A stretch of DNA of 64,000 nt, from assembly GCA_963850525.1 (NCBI GenBank), contig CAWKLQ010000011.1, positions 248,001-312,000 of the forward strand, in the 5' to 3' direction. The notes beneath the pieces were generated by a model, which worked only from the letters and a program-made list of their open reading frames with translations, was not told where the DNA came from and ran no database searches. Position numbers and translations under genes: made by a program. Within the stretch, counting starts at the first letter, position 1. Each line of letters opens with the position of its first letter. Origin of the DNA: JAEMQF01 sp963850525. Lineage in GTDB: Bacteria; Pseudomonadota; Gammaproteobacteria; Burkholderiales; Burkholderiaceae_C. Below, piece by piece: positions 9,099-17,801 of the stretch.

Positions 9099-9728
9099 TC
9101 AGCGTCGGGCCGCCGCGCCTGCGGCCTCGACGAGCTGCTGTTCGAGCGCGGCGATGCGCGCGTCGCGCTCGGCCAGCGCGCGCTGCACGTCTTCGGCGTC
9201 GACTCGCAGCGGAATGTGCTGCGGGCAATTCCAGTCGAATCCGGCGACGCGGATCGTCATCGCGCGCTGCGGCCTGGCCTTGTAGTCGGCACTGTGCAGC
9301 TGCCGCGCCAGGGCGGCGTCGCCTGCCAGGTCGCGCACTTGCAGATGGCCGAGAATTTTGAGTCGCGTGCGCTTGGCGTAGTCCACCAGGATCAACGCGA
9401 CGCGGTCATTGCCCGCGACGTTGCCTACGCTGACGAGTTGGCGATTTCCCGCGAAATCGGCGAATCCGAGCGTCTGTTCGTCCAGGACTTTCAGAAACCC
9501 GCGCGGCCCGCCGCGGTGCTGCACATAAGGCCAGCCGGTCTCGGACACGGTGGCCATGTAGAAACTGCGTTGCTCGGCGATGAAGTGCGCCTCGGCTTCA
9601 CTCAGGCGTTGGTTCGTCGCCTCGTCGCCGCTTTCAAAATTGCGCGCATACGACGCGCGGCTGCCTTCGCGCATCTGCGCGGCCTTCACGGCGGGGGTGA
9701 ATGCGATCTGGGCAAAGGCGCTGGACAT
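9099..9728 (-). CDS. pyridoxamine-5'-phosphate-oxidase-fold flavoprotein
   Basis: A 209-residue protein starting at ATG 9728. The segment YMATVSETGWPYVQHRGGPR and later FADFAGNRQLVSVGN are typical of the general-stress/PNPOx-like split-barrel family that binds FMN or F420-like cofactors. The last 30 residues (from about VDAEDVQRALAERDARIAAL) form a short charged helix that could be a coiled coil. It is separated by 149 bp from the sarcosine oxidase genes and may be transcribed independently. The physiological reaction is unknown; many relatives are annotated only as pyridoxamine-phosphate-oxidase family proteins. Confidence 0.85.
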   Translation of the reverse strand: MSSAFAQIAFTPAVKAAQMREGSRASYARNFESGDEATNQRLSEAEAHFIAEQRSFYMATVSETGWPYVQHRGGPRGFLKVLDEQTLGFADFAGNRQLVSVGNVAGNDRVALILVDYAKRTRLKILGHLQVRDLAGDAALARQLHSADYKARPQRAMTIRVAGFDWNCPQHIPLRVDAEDVQRALAERDARIAALEQQLVEAAGAAARR

Positions 9729-9877
9729 GGGGGCTCGCTTGGTGTGGCGCAACCGGGAATAAGGGGCTGCGATGGAGCGAACTGTGGCGCATGGCGCGGG
9801 GAAAGAGAATCGCCGGCGGCGACAAGGGACTGTTTCTGCAACGGAAAGAGTGGACCCGCCGGCGCGCGAACCTGCCC

Positions 9878-10504
9878 TCAACCTGCGTCGAAAGTCCCAG
9901 GCGGTGCGATGTCGTAGCCCGACACTGCTGCGGCGACACACAGCGAGCGCCAGGCATCCGCCGCGACGCTGCGCGCGACCATCACGGTGAAACCCGGCGG
10001 CGCTTCGTGCCGGTAGTACAAGGCCGCGCTGTGCCCCAGAACGCTTTGCGCGCAAGCGCCCGGCTTAAACACGCGCGAATCGAAATCGAGCGGGCAGCTT
10101 GCCGACAACACGTCGATCGCGTGCGCGCCGCGGATCGTGAAGGCGACGCGACTCGCGGACACGTCGAAGAGTGCGCCGCCGCCGGCGTTCAGCGCGTCGC
10201 GCTTGGCGTCGAAGTCCACCAGTGCAGCGGCGCGCCCGGACGCGCCGCCATCGAGCAGCAACCACGATCGCGGCCCGATCCATAAGCTGAGCAACGCGTC
10301 ACTGCGCCGCGCCGTGTTGGGAACGAGCGGCAGCGCAATGCCGAACAGCTGCTCCACGCCGGCGACGATCGACGTGCGCGCCGGGTCGCCCTGCACATTC
10401 CACACCGCGCCAAGCGTCGCCACGTGGATGCGGCAGCCGGTCCCTTCGGCGCCGTAGTGGCCAGGCGCCATGGCACCGATTTGATGAAGGCCAAGCTCAG
10501 CCAC
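9878..10504 (-). CDS. soxG: sarcosine oxidase gamma subunit
   Basis: Gamma subunit of the heterotetrameric sarcosine oxidase, which oxidatively demethylates sarcosine to glycine and passes the methyl group to tetrahydrofolate. The 208-residue product has the family pattern, including GPRSWLLLD and the C-terminal region around HEAPPGFTVMVARSVAADAW. The GTG at 10504 is preferred because it overlaps the soxA stop by 8 bp; an ATG at 10471 is an alternative. It is the last gene of the soxB-soxD-soxA-soxG order. In known enzymes the gamma subunit is structural and related to the T-protein fold. Confidence 0.88.
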   Translation of the reverse strand: MAELGLHQIGAMAPGHYGAEGTGCRIHVATLGAVWNVQGDPARTSIVAGVEQLFGIALPLVPNTARRSDALLSLWIGPRSWLLLDGGASGRAAALVDFDAKRDALNAGGGALFDVSASRVAFTIRGAHAIDVLSASCPLDFDSRVFKPGACAQSVLGHSAALYYRHEAPPGFTVMVARSVAADAWRSLCVAAAVSGYDIAPPGTFDAG

Positions 10505-13500
10505 GCAAACGTTCTCCGTCCGGGTCGATGAAACACGGCGCGCCGACCTGCACCTGCGCCTTCGCCGGCGCCTTTGAATTCGCAAGTGGCGACACGACCC
10601 ACAGCTGCTGCCCATGGCGAGCCCGGCCGTCGGCGAGCAGCGCGAGCGCGATCCACGCGTTGCGGTGCGGACTGAAACACCATGACGTGACGTGCCCCAG
10701 CATCGGGTTGGGCAGCGCCGCGTCGGGGTCGGCGACGATCTTGCCGCCGCGCGGCATGCGTGCACCGCCGAGCGCAGTGAGGCCGACGAGTTGCCAGCGG
10801 TCCGCGGCGACGAGCCCGGCGCGCCCGAGCAGCGGTTTGCCGACGCACCACTTGTTCGGGTTCACGAGTTTGGCCAGGCCGAGGTCGTCGGCGGTCGTGC
10901 GGCCGTCGGCTTCGGCGCCGACCACGACGTGGCCTTTTTCGACGCGCAGCGTGCTCATCGCCTCGGTGCCGTAGGGCATGATGCCCAACGGCGCTCCGGC
11001 GGCGAGCACGGCTTGCCACATGTCGAGGCCACGGTCCGCGGGAACGTGGATTTCGTACGCCAGCTCGCCGGAATAGCTCATGCGAAACAGCCGCGCCGGA
11101 ATCTCACCTGCCGCAGTGCGAACGCGGCACGCGCCGACGCCGAGAAACGGGAACGCCGCGTTCGAGACGTCGATGTCCACCAGCGCCGCCAGCACCGCGC
11201 GCGCCCTCGGGCCGGAAAGCGCCGCCGCCGACCACTGTTCGGTGACCGACGTCGCGTAGACCTCGAGCTGCGGCCACACCGCCTGCAAAAGGTATTCGAT
11301 CTGCTGCATCACCTTGGCCGCGTTCGCTGTCGTCGTCGTCATCAGGTAGTGCGTTGCGGCCAGGCGCGAGGTGGTGCCGTCGTCAAACACCATGCCGTCG
11401 TCGCGCAGCATCACGCCGTAGCGGCAGCGGCCCACGCCGAGGCTGTCCCAGCGGTTGATGTAGATGCGGTTCAGGAACTCGGCAACATCGCGACCCTGCA
11501 GCTCGATCTTGCCGAGCGTGGACACGTCGACGACGCCGACGTTGGCGCGCACATTGAGTGCTTCGCGGTTCGCCGCGTCGTCTTCGGTTTCGCCGGCGCG
11601 CGGATACGAGTGCGGGCGCTTCCACAAGCCGGCGTTGACAAAACGCGCGCCGTGCTCGGCGTGCCACACATGCATCGCGCTGGTGCGCGTGGGTTCGACG
11701 TGCGCGCCGGATTCGGCCCCCGGCACGGCGCCCAGCGTGACGGGCGTGTACGGCGGGCGGAACGTCGTCGTGCCCACCCTCGGCAACGCGACGCCGAGCT
11801 GCTCGGCCATCAGCGCCAGGCCGACGATGTTGCTCGTCTTGCCCTGGTCGGTTCCCATGCCGAGCGTCGTGTAGCGCTTCAGATGTTCGACCGCCTGATA
11901 GCCCTCGCGCCCGGCCAGCGCGATGTCGTCGGCGGTGACGTCGTTTTGCAGATCGACAAGACGCTTTGCGCCCGCCGCGGGCGCAGGAGCCGCCCAGAGC
12001 GCCTGCAACGCGGCGCGCGGTTGCGGCGCTGCGTGCGGCGCCCGCCGTGCAGGCGAAGCCACCGATGCGGCTATGCCTGCACGCTGGGCGGCTGCGGCGC
12101 CAGAAGTGTGGCCTTCGACGAGCGCGGCCGCAGCGTCGAAACAACCGTTCGCCGCGCCGGCCGCAAGGATGGGCAGCGGCGAGGCATCGGGCAAGAATGC
12201 AGCGAGCGCATCGTCATAGCGCAACGTGCCGCGCGCCTGCGAAAACAGATGCACGGCAGGGTTCCAGCCGCCCGAGACGCAGACCAGGTCGCACGCAATC
12301 GTCTTCGCTGCGCCGCCGGCGTTTGGCGCGACCTCGGCGCTGACGACGCGCTGCGCGCCATGCACATTCGCAATCACCGAGTTGTTCAGCACCGGCAGGC
12401 CCGCATCGCGCGCGCGCGCGGGCCAGCTGCCGGCGGTGCGCGACTCGGGCCGCACGTCGACGATGCCGGCAACCTCCACCCCCGCGGCGTGCAACGCAAG
12501 CGCGTCGGCGTACGCGCCGTCGTTGTTCGTGAAGACAACAGCGCGCTTGCCGGGCCGCACGGCGTAGCGTTTCACGTAAGTCGCTGCGGCGCTTGCGAGC
12601 ATGCTGCCGGGTACATCGTTGTTTGCGTAGGCGATGCCGCGCTCGTGCGCGCCGCTCGCAAGAATCACCGCCTTGGCGCGGATCATCCAGAAACGTTGCC
12701 GCGGCGCGTGCTGCGGCGGCGCCGCCAGGTGGTCTGCAACACGCTCGAGCGCGCCGACGAGGTTGCCGTCGTAATAACCGAACGCGGTGGTGCGCGGCAG
12801 CAGCGTCACGTCGGCCGACGCAGCGAGGTCTTTGACCGTCGCGGCGACCCACAGCGCGGCGGGTTGATCGTCGATGACCGAGGCGTCGGCGCACACGCTC
12901 CCGCCCCACCCCGGGTTCTCGTCGCACAGAATGGTTCGCGCTCCCGCATGCGCGGCGGCGCGCGCTGCCGCAAGCCCGGCCAGGCCGCCGCCGATGACCA
13001 GCACGTCGCAATGCGCGTGGCGATGTTCGTAGCGGTCCGGGTCGGGTTCCATCGCGGCGCGGCCCATTCCCGCGGCGTGGCGGATGAGATGTTCGTACCT
13101 CAACCACCACGCCGGCGTGGGCGGCCACATGAAGGTCTTGTAGTAGAAGCCGGCGGGCAGAAAACGCGACATCAAATCGTTGACTGCGCCGATGTCGAAG
13201 CGCAACGAAGGCCAGCGGTTCTGGCTTGCCGCGACGAGCCCGTCGTACAGCTCCTGCGTCGTCGCGCGAACGTTCGGCTCGCTGCGCGCGCCGCGCGCGA
13301 GCTGCACGAGCGCATTCGGTTCTTCGGTACCAGCGCTGAACACGCCGCGCGGCCGGTGGTACTTGAAGCTGCGCGCGAGAAGGTGCACGCCGTTGGCGAG
13401 CAGCGCCGAAGCGAGCGTATCGCCCGGATGGCCTTCGTAACCCGTGCCGTCGAACTCGAAGCGCAGCACTTGGGTGCGGTCGACGTTGCCCCCCGAAGGG

Positions 13501-13520
13501 AGACGATACGGTTGCGTCAC
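10497..13520 (-). CDS. soxA: sarcosine oxidase alpha subunit
   Basis: The 1007-residue alpha subunit starts at GTG 13520, overlapping the soxD stop (GTGA), which is why the longer upstream frame is not used. Order of domains: an N-terminal 2Fe-2S-like fold (about 1-110, RFEFDGTGYEGHPGDTLASA), an NAD-binding Rossmann domain (CDVLVIGGGLAGLAAARAAA, about 180) and a C-terminal aminomethyltransferase (T-protein-like) folate domain from about residue 600 on. It binds NAD and tetrahydrofolate and forms 5,10-methylene-THF. The length is that of family members. Nearby soxB, soxD and soxG complete the complex; no glyA or purU folate-recycling gene is visible here. Confidence 0.95.
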   Translation of the reverse strand: MTQPYRLPSGGNVDRTQVLRFEFDGTGYEGHPGDTLASALLANGVHLLARSFKYHRPRGVFSAGTEEPNALVQLARGARSEPNVRATTQELYDGLVAASQNRWPSLRFDIGAVNDLMSRFLPAGFYYKTFMWPPTPAWWLRYEHLIRHAAGMGRAAMEPDPDRYEHRHAHCDVLVIGGGLAGLAAARAAAHAGARTILCDENPGWGGSVCADASVIDDQPAALWVAATVKDLAASADVTLLPRTTAFGYYDGNLVGALERVADHLAAPPQHAPRQRFWMIRAKAVILASGAHERGIAYANNDVPGSMLASAAATYVKRYAVRPGKRAVVFTNNDGAYADALALHAAGVEVAGIVDVRPESRTAGSWPARARDAGLPVLNNSVIANVHGAQRVVSAEVAPNAGGAAKTIACDLVCVSGGWNPAVHLFSQARGTLRYDDALAAFLPDASPLPILAAGAANGCFDAAAALVEGHTSGAAAAQRAGIAASVASPARRAPHAAPQPRAALQALWAAPAPAAGAKRLVDLQNDVTADDIALAGREGYQAVEHLKRYTTLGMGTDQGKTSNIVGLALMAEQLGVALPRVGTTTFRPPYTPVTLGAVPGAESGAHVEPTRTSAMHVWHAEHGARFVNAGLWKRPHSYPRAGETEDDAANREALNVRANVGVVDVSTLGKIELQGRDVAEFLNRIYINRWDSLGVGRCRYGVMLRDDGMVFDDGTTSRLAATHYLMTTTTANAAKVMQQIEYLLQAVWPQLEVYATSVTEQWSAAALSGPRARAVLAALVDIDVSNAAFPFLGVGACRVRTAAGEIPARLFRMSYSGELAYEIHVPADRGLDMWQAVLAAGAPLGIMPYGTEAMSTLRVEKGHVVVGAEADGRTTADDLGLAKLVNPNKWCVGKPLLGRAGLVAADRWQLVGLTALGGARMPRGGKIVADPDAALPNPMLGHVTSWCFSPHRNAWIALALLADGRARHGQQLWVVSPLANSKAPAKAQVQVGAPCFIDPDGERLRG

Positions 13521-13792
13521 TTCGGCGCTCCCGGAAGGTCTTCGCCGATGGGCGCGCTGCCGACGATGTGATGCGTGCGTGTATCGCGCCGCAGCTTGAA
13601 CCAGCTCCGACATCCCGCGCTGTGCCACCACGCTTCGTCGTGCGGGCCGCGCGGGTTGTCGCGCAGATAGATGTACTCGAACCACGCTTGCTCGGGCGCA
13701 TCGTCGGCCGGCCGCACGAGCGTGGCGTCGCCGCCGTAAGTGAATTCGACCTGGCTGCGCGGCCCGCACCACGGGCAGGGGATCAGCAGCAT
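13517..13792 (-). CDS. soxD: sarcosine oxidase delta subunit
   Basis: A 91-residue protein with the zinc-binding pattern of SoxD: CPWCG at residues 6-10 and a later Cys in HSAGCRSWF. SoxD is a small zinc subunit that stabilises the sarcosine oxidase tetramer. Its stop overlaps the soxA start by 4 bp. Upstream, soxB ends 254 bp away and the gap holds a half copy of the dispersed repeat, so soxD-soxA-soxG may depend on read-through or on a promoter in that gap. Confidence 0.93.
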   Translation of the reverse strand: MLLIPCPWCGPRSQVEFTYGGDATLVRPADDAPEQAWFEYIYLRDNPRGPHDEAWWHSAGCRSWFKLRRDTRTHHIVGSAPIGEDLPGAPK

Positions 13793-13855
13793 GGCGGGTG
13801 CGTCTTCATGTCAACTGCTTCACCGCACTTTGCACGTCGCGTGTGCATGCAACGC

Positions 13856-14019
13856 GCGGTGTCTGCCAACGGGCGCCGCGCAAATCCCGCATTGACGCGG
13901 CTTCGCTTTGCGCTTCTGGACGGTGCCCCGCGAGCGTGGGCCGGAGCACGGGGGCGCCGCCGCCACCCTGGTGTCGCAGCCTTCGCAGGAAGCTCGCGAC
14001 GAACGGCAGCAAAGGGCCG
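13856..14019. repeat. half copy of the dispersed palindromic repeat
   Basis: These 164 bp match one arm of the 450-bp repeats at 28254-28417 and 38265-38428. Shared blocks are GCGGTGTCTGCCAAC, GACGCGGCTTCGCTTTGCGC, CGGTGCCCCGCGAGCGTGGG and the terminal GAACGGCAGCAAAGGGCCG. The other arm is absent; similarity starts abruptly at about 13856. It sits in the soxB-soxD gap, 63 bp upstream of the soxD start. No convincing gene is encoded. Confidence 0.85.
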
Positions 14020-14046
14020 AAACGCCCCGCCGCGCCACCCCTCACG

Positions 14047-15300
14047 CTAATGCGCCCACGCATAAGGCCCCGCGCCTTTCTCGTCGATCATGCGCCCTTG
14101 CGCAAAGCGCTCGAGCGTGAACGCGGCGTTCAGCGGGTGCGGTTCGTCGTGGGCGATCGTGTGTGCGTGCACGAAGCCTGACGCCGGAGTCGCCTTGAAG
14201 CCGCCATAGCACCAGCCGCCCGTCATGTAGAGGCCGCGCACCGGCAGCTTGCCGATGATCGGGCTGCCGTCCATCGTCATGTCCATGATCCCGCCCCAGG
14301 TGCGCATCATGCGCAGCCGCCCGTAGCTGGGGAAGAGCGCGAGGCACGCAGCGACGGTCTGCTCGATGGCGGGCAGGTTGCCGCGCTGCGCGTACGAGTT
14401 GTAGAAGTCGAGGTCGCCGCCCATCACGAGCTCGCCCTTGTCGGACTGGCTGATGTAGAAGTGCACCGCGCCCGAGGTGACAACCGTGTCGAGCACAGGC
14501 TTGATCGGCTCGGTGACCAAGGCCTGCAGCACGTGCGATTCGATCGGCAGCCTGATCCCCGCGAGCGCGGCGACCTGGCTCGAATGACCCGCCACCGCGA
14601 TGCCGATTTTCGGCGTGGCGATGAAACCGAGCGACGTGTCGACGCCGCTCACCGCGCCGCCTTGCACGCGGATTCCCGTGACTTCGCATTGCTGGATGAT
14701 GTCCACGCCCAGCGCGTCGGCCGCGCGCGCGTAGCCCCACGCCACTGCGTCGTGGCGCACCGTGCCGCCGCGCGGCTGCAGCAGGCCGCCCAGGATAGGG
14801 AAGCGCGCCTGCGGCGAACAGTCCAGCCCCGGAACCATTGCGGCGACCTCGTCGCGCGACAAGAATTTTGCGTCGATGCCGTTCAGGCGCATCGCGTTGC
14901 CGCGGCGCAGTGCGGCGTCCATGTCGGCCGGCGAGTGCACGAGGTTGAGCACGCCGCGCGCGCTGTACATGACGTTGAAGTTCAGCTCCCGCGACAACCC
15001 TTCCCACAGCTTCAGCGACAACTCGTAGAAGTGGGCGTTGGCTTGCAGGTGGTAGTTGGAGCGAACGATCGTCGTGTTGCGGCCCGTGTTGCCGCCGCCG
15101 AGCCAGCCTTTTTCGAGCACGGCGATGCGGCTCAATCCGTGCTGCTTGGCCAGGTAGTAGGCAGTGGCCAGGCCGTGGCCGCCGCCGCCGATGATCACCG
15201 CGTCGTAGCCGCTTTGCGGCTTCACGTCGCGCCAGGCGCGCGGCCAGTGGCGGTGCCGGCTGAGCGCCTGGCGCGCGAGCGAAAAAACGGAGTAGCGCAT
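14047..15300 (-). CDS. soxB: sarcosine oxidase beta subunit
   Basis: The 417-residue beta subunit is a DAO-superfamily flavoenzyme. The FAD-binding dinucleotide motif is GYDAVIIGGGGHGLATAYYL (about 31-50), followed by EKGWLGGGNTGRNTT. Other conserved stretches are QPRGGTVRHDAVAWG and the C-terminal WCYGGFKATPASG. It contains the amine-oxidising active site and in known enzymes carries covalent FMN and non-covalent FAD. It is the first sarcosine oxidase gene and starts 16 bp after the amino-acid transporter ATPase gene ends, suggesting that uptake and oxidation are co-transcribed. Confidence 0.95.
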   Translation of the reverse strand: MRYSVFSLARQALSRHRHWPRAWRDVKPQSGYDAVIIGGGGHGLATAYYLAKQHGLSRIAVLEKGWLGGGNTGRNTTIVRSNYHLQANAHFYELSLKLWEGLSRELNFNVMYSARGVLNLVHSPADMDAALRRGNAMRLNGIDAKFLSRDEVAAMVPGLDCSPQARFPILGGLLQPRGGTVRHDAVAWGYARAADALGVDIIQQCEVTGIRVQGGAVSGVDTSLGFIATPKIGIAVAGHSSQVAALAGIRLPIESHVLQALVTEPIKPVLDTVVTSGAVHFYISQSDKGELVMGGDLDFYNSYAQRGNLPAIEQTVAACLALFPSYGRLRMMRTWGGIMDMTMDGSPIIGKLPVRGLYMTGGWCYGGFKATPASGFVHAHTIAHDEPHPLNAAFTLERFAQGRMIDEKGAGPYAWAH

Positions 15301-15316
15301 GGGAGTCGAGGATCGA

Positions 15317-16063
15317 CTACAGGATTTGCGACAGAAAGGCGCGCGTGCGCTCCATCTGCGGGCGGTCGAACAGCTCCGCCGGCGCGCCGGATTCGACGAT
15401 CACGCCCGCGTCGGTGAAATAAACCGTGTCGGCGAGTTCGCGTGCGAAGCGCATTTCATGCGTCACCAGAATGCACGTCATGCCGTCGTTGGCCAGCGCG
15501 CGTATCGTGTTCAGCACTTCCTTGACGGTCTCGGGGTCCAGGGCTGCGGTGATCTCGTCGAACAGCATCACGTCCGGGTGCATCGCCAGGGATCGCGCGA
15601 TTGCCACGCGCTGCTGCTGGCCGCCCGAGAGTTCGCCGGGGTAGGCGTCGGCCTTCGCCGACAGGCCCACTTTGTCGAGCAGCGCCAGCGCGCGCATCCG
15701 GACCTCGGCCTTGTCTTCCTTGAGCACGTGGATCGGCGCCATCATCACATTTTGCAGTGCGGTCTTGTGCGGGAACAGGTTGTACTGCTGGAACACCATG
15801 GACACGACTTTGCGCAGCGCGATCTTCTGTGCGTCGGTCTTCAGCGTCTGCACGTCAAAGGTGCCGACGCGAATGCTGCCGCGCTGAATCGGCAACAGGC
15901 CGTTGATGCAACGCAGCAGCGTCGACTTGCCCGATCCCGACGGGCCGATGACGCAGACCACGTCGCCTTTGGCAACGTCCATCGACACGCCCTTGAGCAC
16001 CTCGACGCTGCCGAAGGATTTGTGCACGTCGTGAATGCGGACGATGGGTTGCATGGCGCTCAT
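15317..16063 (-). CDS. polar amino-acid ABC transporter ATP-binding protein
   Basis: A 248-residue ATPase of the GlnQ/HisP family. Walker A is GPSGSGKST near residue 40, the signature ELSGGQQQRVAIARSL near 143 and Walker B VMLFDEITAALDPE. The DEITAALDPE form differs from the usual DEPTSALDPE but keeps the catalytic Glu. It energises the two permeases encoded just upstream. Between two sets of amino-compound genes, its cargo is probably an N-methylated or unusual amino acid feeding sarcosine oxidase; that is inference. Confidence 0.92.
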   Translation of the reverse strand: MSAMQPIVRIHDVHKSFGSVEVLKGVSMDVAKGDVVCVIGPSGSGKSTLLRCINGLLPIQRGSIRVGTFDVQTLKTDAQKIALRKVVSMVFQQYNLFPHKTALQNVMMAPIHVLKEDKAEVRMRALALLDKVGLSAKADAYPGELSGGQQQRVAIARSLAMHPDVMLFDEITAALDPETVKEVLNTIRALANDGMTCILVTHEMRFARELADTVYFTDAGVIVESGAPAELFDRPQMERTRAFLSQIL

Positions 16064-16091
16064 TCGCTTGCTCGCTTGCTTGCTCGATCAA

Positions 16092-16985
16092 TCAACGTTC
16101 GACGGCGTACTTCGCTTCCAGGCGCACCGTCCAGCGCGCGATCGGATAGCAGTACACAAAGAACAGCAGCAATACGCAGCTGTAGAACGGCAGCAGCAGG
16201 CCTTGCCGGTTTTCCGCGCTCAGCACGCGGGCCGTGAGCGTCATGACTTCGGCGACGCCGACGATCGAGGTGAGCACAGTGGCCATCGTCAGGATCGCGT
16301 AGAGGTTCATCCACGGCGGCAACATGCGCTTGATGCACTGCGGCAGGATGATCTGCCACATCGTCTGGCGCCGCGTGAACGCCAGCGACGCGGCGGACTC
16401 CCATTGCGCAGTCGGGATCGACTGCAGCGCGCCGCGCAGGATTTCCGAGACGTTGGCCATCACCGGAAGCGACAGGCCGAAGGTCGCCTTGAGCCAGTCG
16501 GGAATCGGAATCGTGACGCCGAACACGGTGACTTGAAACGGCAGCAGGAACATGCAATAGAACAGCAGCACGAGCCACGGTGCGTTGCGAAAGAAGTGCG
16601 TCGTGAGCCAGGCGCCCTTCCTCACCGGTGCGTGCAATGAGATTTGCGCGAAGCCGAGCAACATTCCGACGAGCGTGCCGATCAGCATCGCCGACGCGCT
16701 GATCGCCAGGTTGAACAAGAAGCCGCGCAGCAGCAGCGGTGTCCACTTCCAGATCGTCTCGAAGATCGATGGGGCGCCGGCAGCACTTTGCGCCTGCGCT
16801 GCGCCGCAGGCGATGAGGAACATCACGAACAGCGCGATGCCGTGCTCGGCGCGCAGGCGCAGCGTAAAGTGACCCGCGTTGCGCTCGGCGTGTGCCGCTT
16901 GTGCGAGGCGCGCGGCCGATGGCAGCAGCACCGGCAGGTCGGTTCCGCCGGGCAAGGCCTGGTTCCAGCGGAGTGGCTGGCTCAT
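16092..16985 (-). CDS. polar amino-acid ABC transporter permease
   Basis: A 297-residue HisM/GlnP-type permease. An N-terminal extension of about 50 residues, including one hydrophobic stretch (GIALFVMFLIACGAA), precedes the usual core. The binding-protein-dependent permease signature region is SEILRGALQSIPTAQWESAA, the EAA loop that contacts the ATPase. Its ATG overlaps the stop of the other permease (ATGA at 16982-16985), indicating translational coupling and a heterodimeric channel. Confidence 0.9.
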   Translation of the reverse strand: MSQPLRWNQALPGGTDLPVLLPSAARLAQAAHAERNAGHFTLRLRAEHGIALFVMFLIACGAAQAQSAAGAPSIFETIWKWTPLLLRGFLFNLAISASAMLIGTLVGMLLGFAQISLHAPVRKGAWLTTHFFRNAPWLVLLFYCMFLLPFQVTVFGVTIPIPDWLKATFGLSLPVMANVSEILRGALQSIPTAQWESAASLAFTRRQTMWQIILPQCIKRMLPPWMNLYAILTMATVLTSIVGVAEVMTLTARVLSAENRQGLLLPFYSCVLLLFFVYCYPIARWTVRLEAKYAVER

Positions 16986-17725
16986 GCCCCAAACCCCGGC
17001 ACATGAATCGCGCGTTCCCAGCGGTGCATCAGCCAGACGAGAGAGCCCACCAGGACGAAATACATGAGCAGCAGCACGTTCATCATTTCAGGAACGTTCA
17101 GCGCGTCGGACCAGATCTGGCTCGTCACGTAAAGCAGCTCCGGCACCGCGATGGCATAGGCGAGCGTCGTTGTCTTCACCAGGTTGACGAGGTTGTTGTT
17201 CAGCGCGGGCAGGCTTATGCGAAACGCGAGCGGCAGGACGATCAGCAGATAGGTGCGCAGGCGAGTGAAGCCGAGCGACTCGGCGGCCTCGATCGTCGTT
17301 CGCGGCACGGCTTCAACGCCTGCGCGAAAGATTTCCACGTTGAACGCGCCGGCAAAAAACGACAAGGACACGATCGCCCAGGTGACGTTGCTGACGATAG
17401 GCACGGGCTGGCCCGACGCGCCATTCGCAGACAGCAGGCTGCCGATGCCGAAGTAAAAAAAATAGATCTGGACGAGCGGCGGCGTGTTGCGAAAAAACTG
17501 GATGTACCAGTAGACGAGTTTGCGCGTGAGCTTCAATCGCGAACCCTGCAGCCACGCGCCGACCACGCCGATCAGCACGCTCGCGACGATGCAGATCGCC
17601 GCGAGCTGCATCGTCATCAGCAAACCGCTGACGAAGCGCTGCCGGTCGAACGAATCGTAAAGAATAGTGAGATTGATTCCGCTGGCGTCGTTGAGCGCCC
17701 TGAACCAGTCCCAGAAACTCTGCAT
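16982..17725 (-). CDS. polar amino-acid ABC transporter permease
   Basis: From the ATG at 17725 (preceded by GAGGGG) the protein has 247 residues. It has the family core with the EAA-type loop EIFRAGVEAVPRTTIEAAES and helices typical of the HisQ/GlnP group. A longer reading from 17764 is less likely because it lacks a ribosome-binding site. It partners the permease encoded directly downstream. A GC-rich hairpin separates it from the binding-protein gene, a common way to make more binding protein than membrane components. Confidence 0.9.
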   Translation of the reverse strand: MQSFWDWFRALNDASGINLTILYDSFDRQRFVSGLLMTMQLAAICIVASVLIGVVGAWLQGSRLKLTRKLVYWYIQFFRNTPPLVQIYFFYFGIGSLLSANGASGQPVPIVSNVTWAIVSLSFFAGAFNVEIFRAGVEAVPRTTIEAAESLGFTRLRTYLLIVLPLAFRISLPALNNNLVNLVKTTTLAYAIAVPELLYVTSQIWSDALNVPEMMNVLLLMYFVLVGSLVWLMHRWERAIHVPGFGA

Positions 17726-17769
17726 GGGTCCCCTCGATGCTGCGGCGCGGGTCGCGCAGCGCACGTCGT

Positions 17770-17794
17770 GACGCGCCGCGCATGGCGGCGCGCC
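17770..17794 (-). terminator. intercistronic hairpin after the binding-protein gene
   Basis: A 10-bp stem with one mismatch (17770-17779 against 17785-17794) and a 5-base loop lies 7 bp past the stop of the periplasmic binding-protein gene. There is no T-run, so it is more likely a transcript-stabilising or attenuating hairpin than a strong terminator. Confidence 0.45.
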
Positions 17795-17801
17795 GACGCT
17801 G

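Noticed and set aside
10692..13571. A 959-codon plus-strand open frame opposite sarcosine oxidase alpha.
   Set aside because: Its translation is Arg/Ala/Val-rich with no domain, while the minus strand encodes a full-length recognisable SoxA; this is a high-GC antisense shadow.
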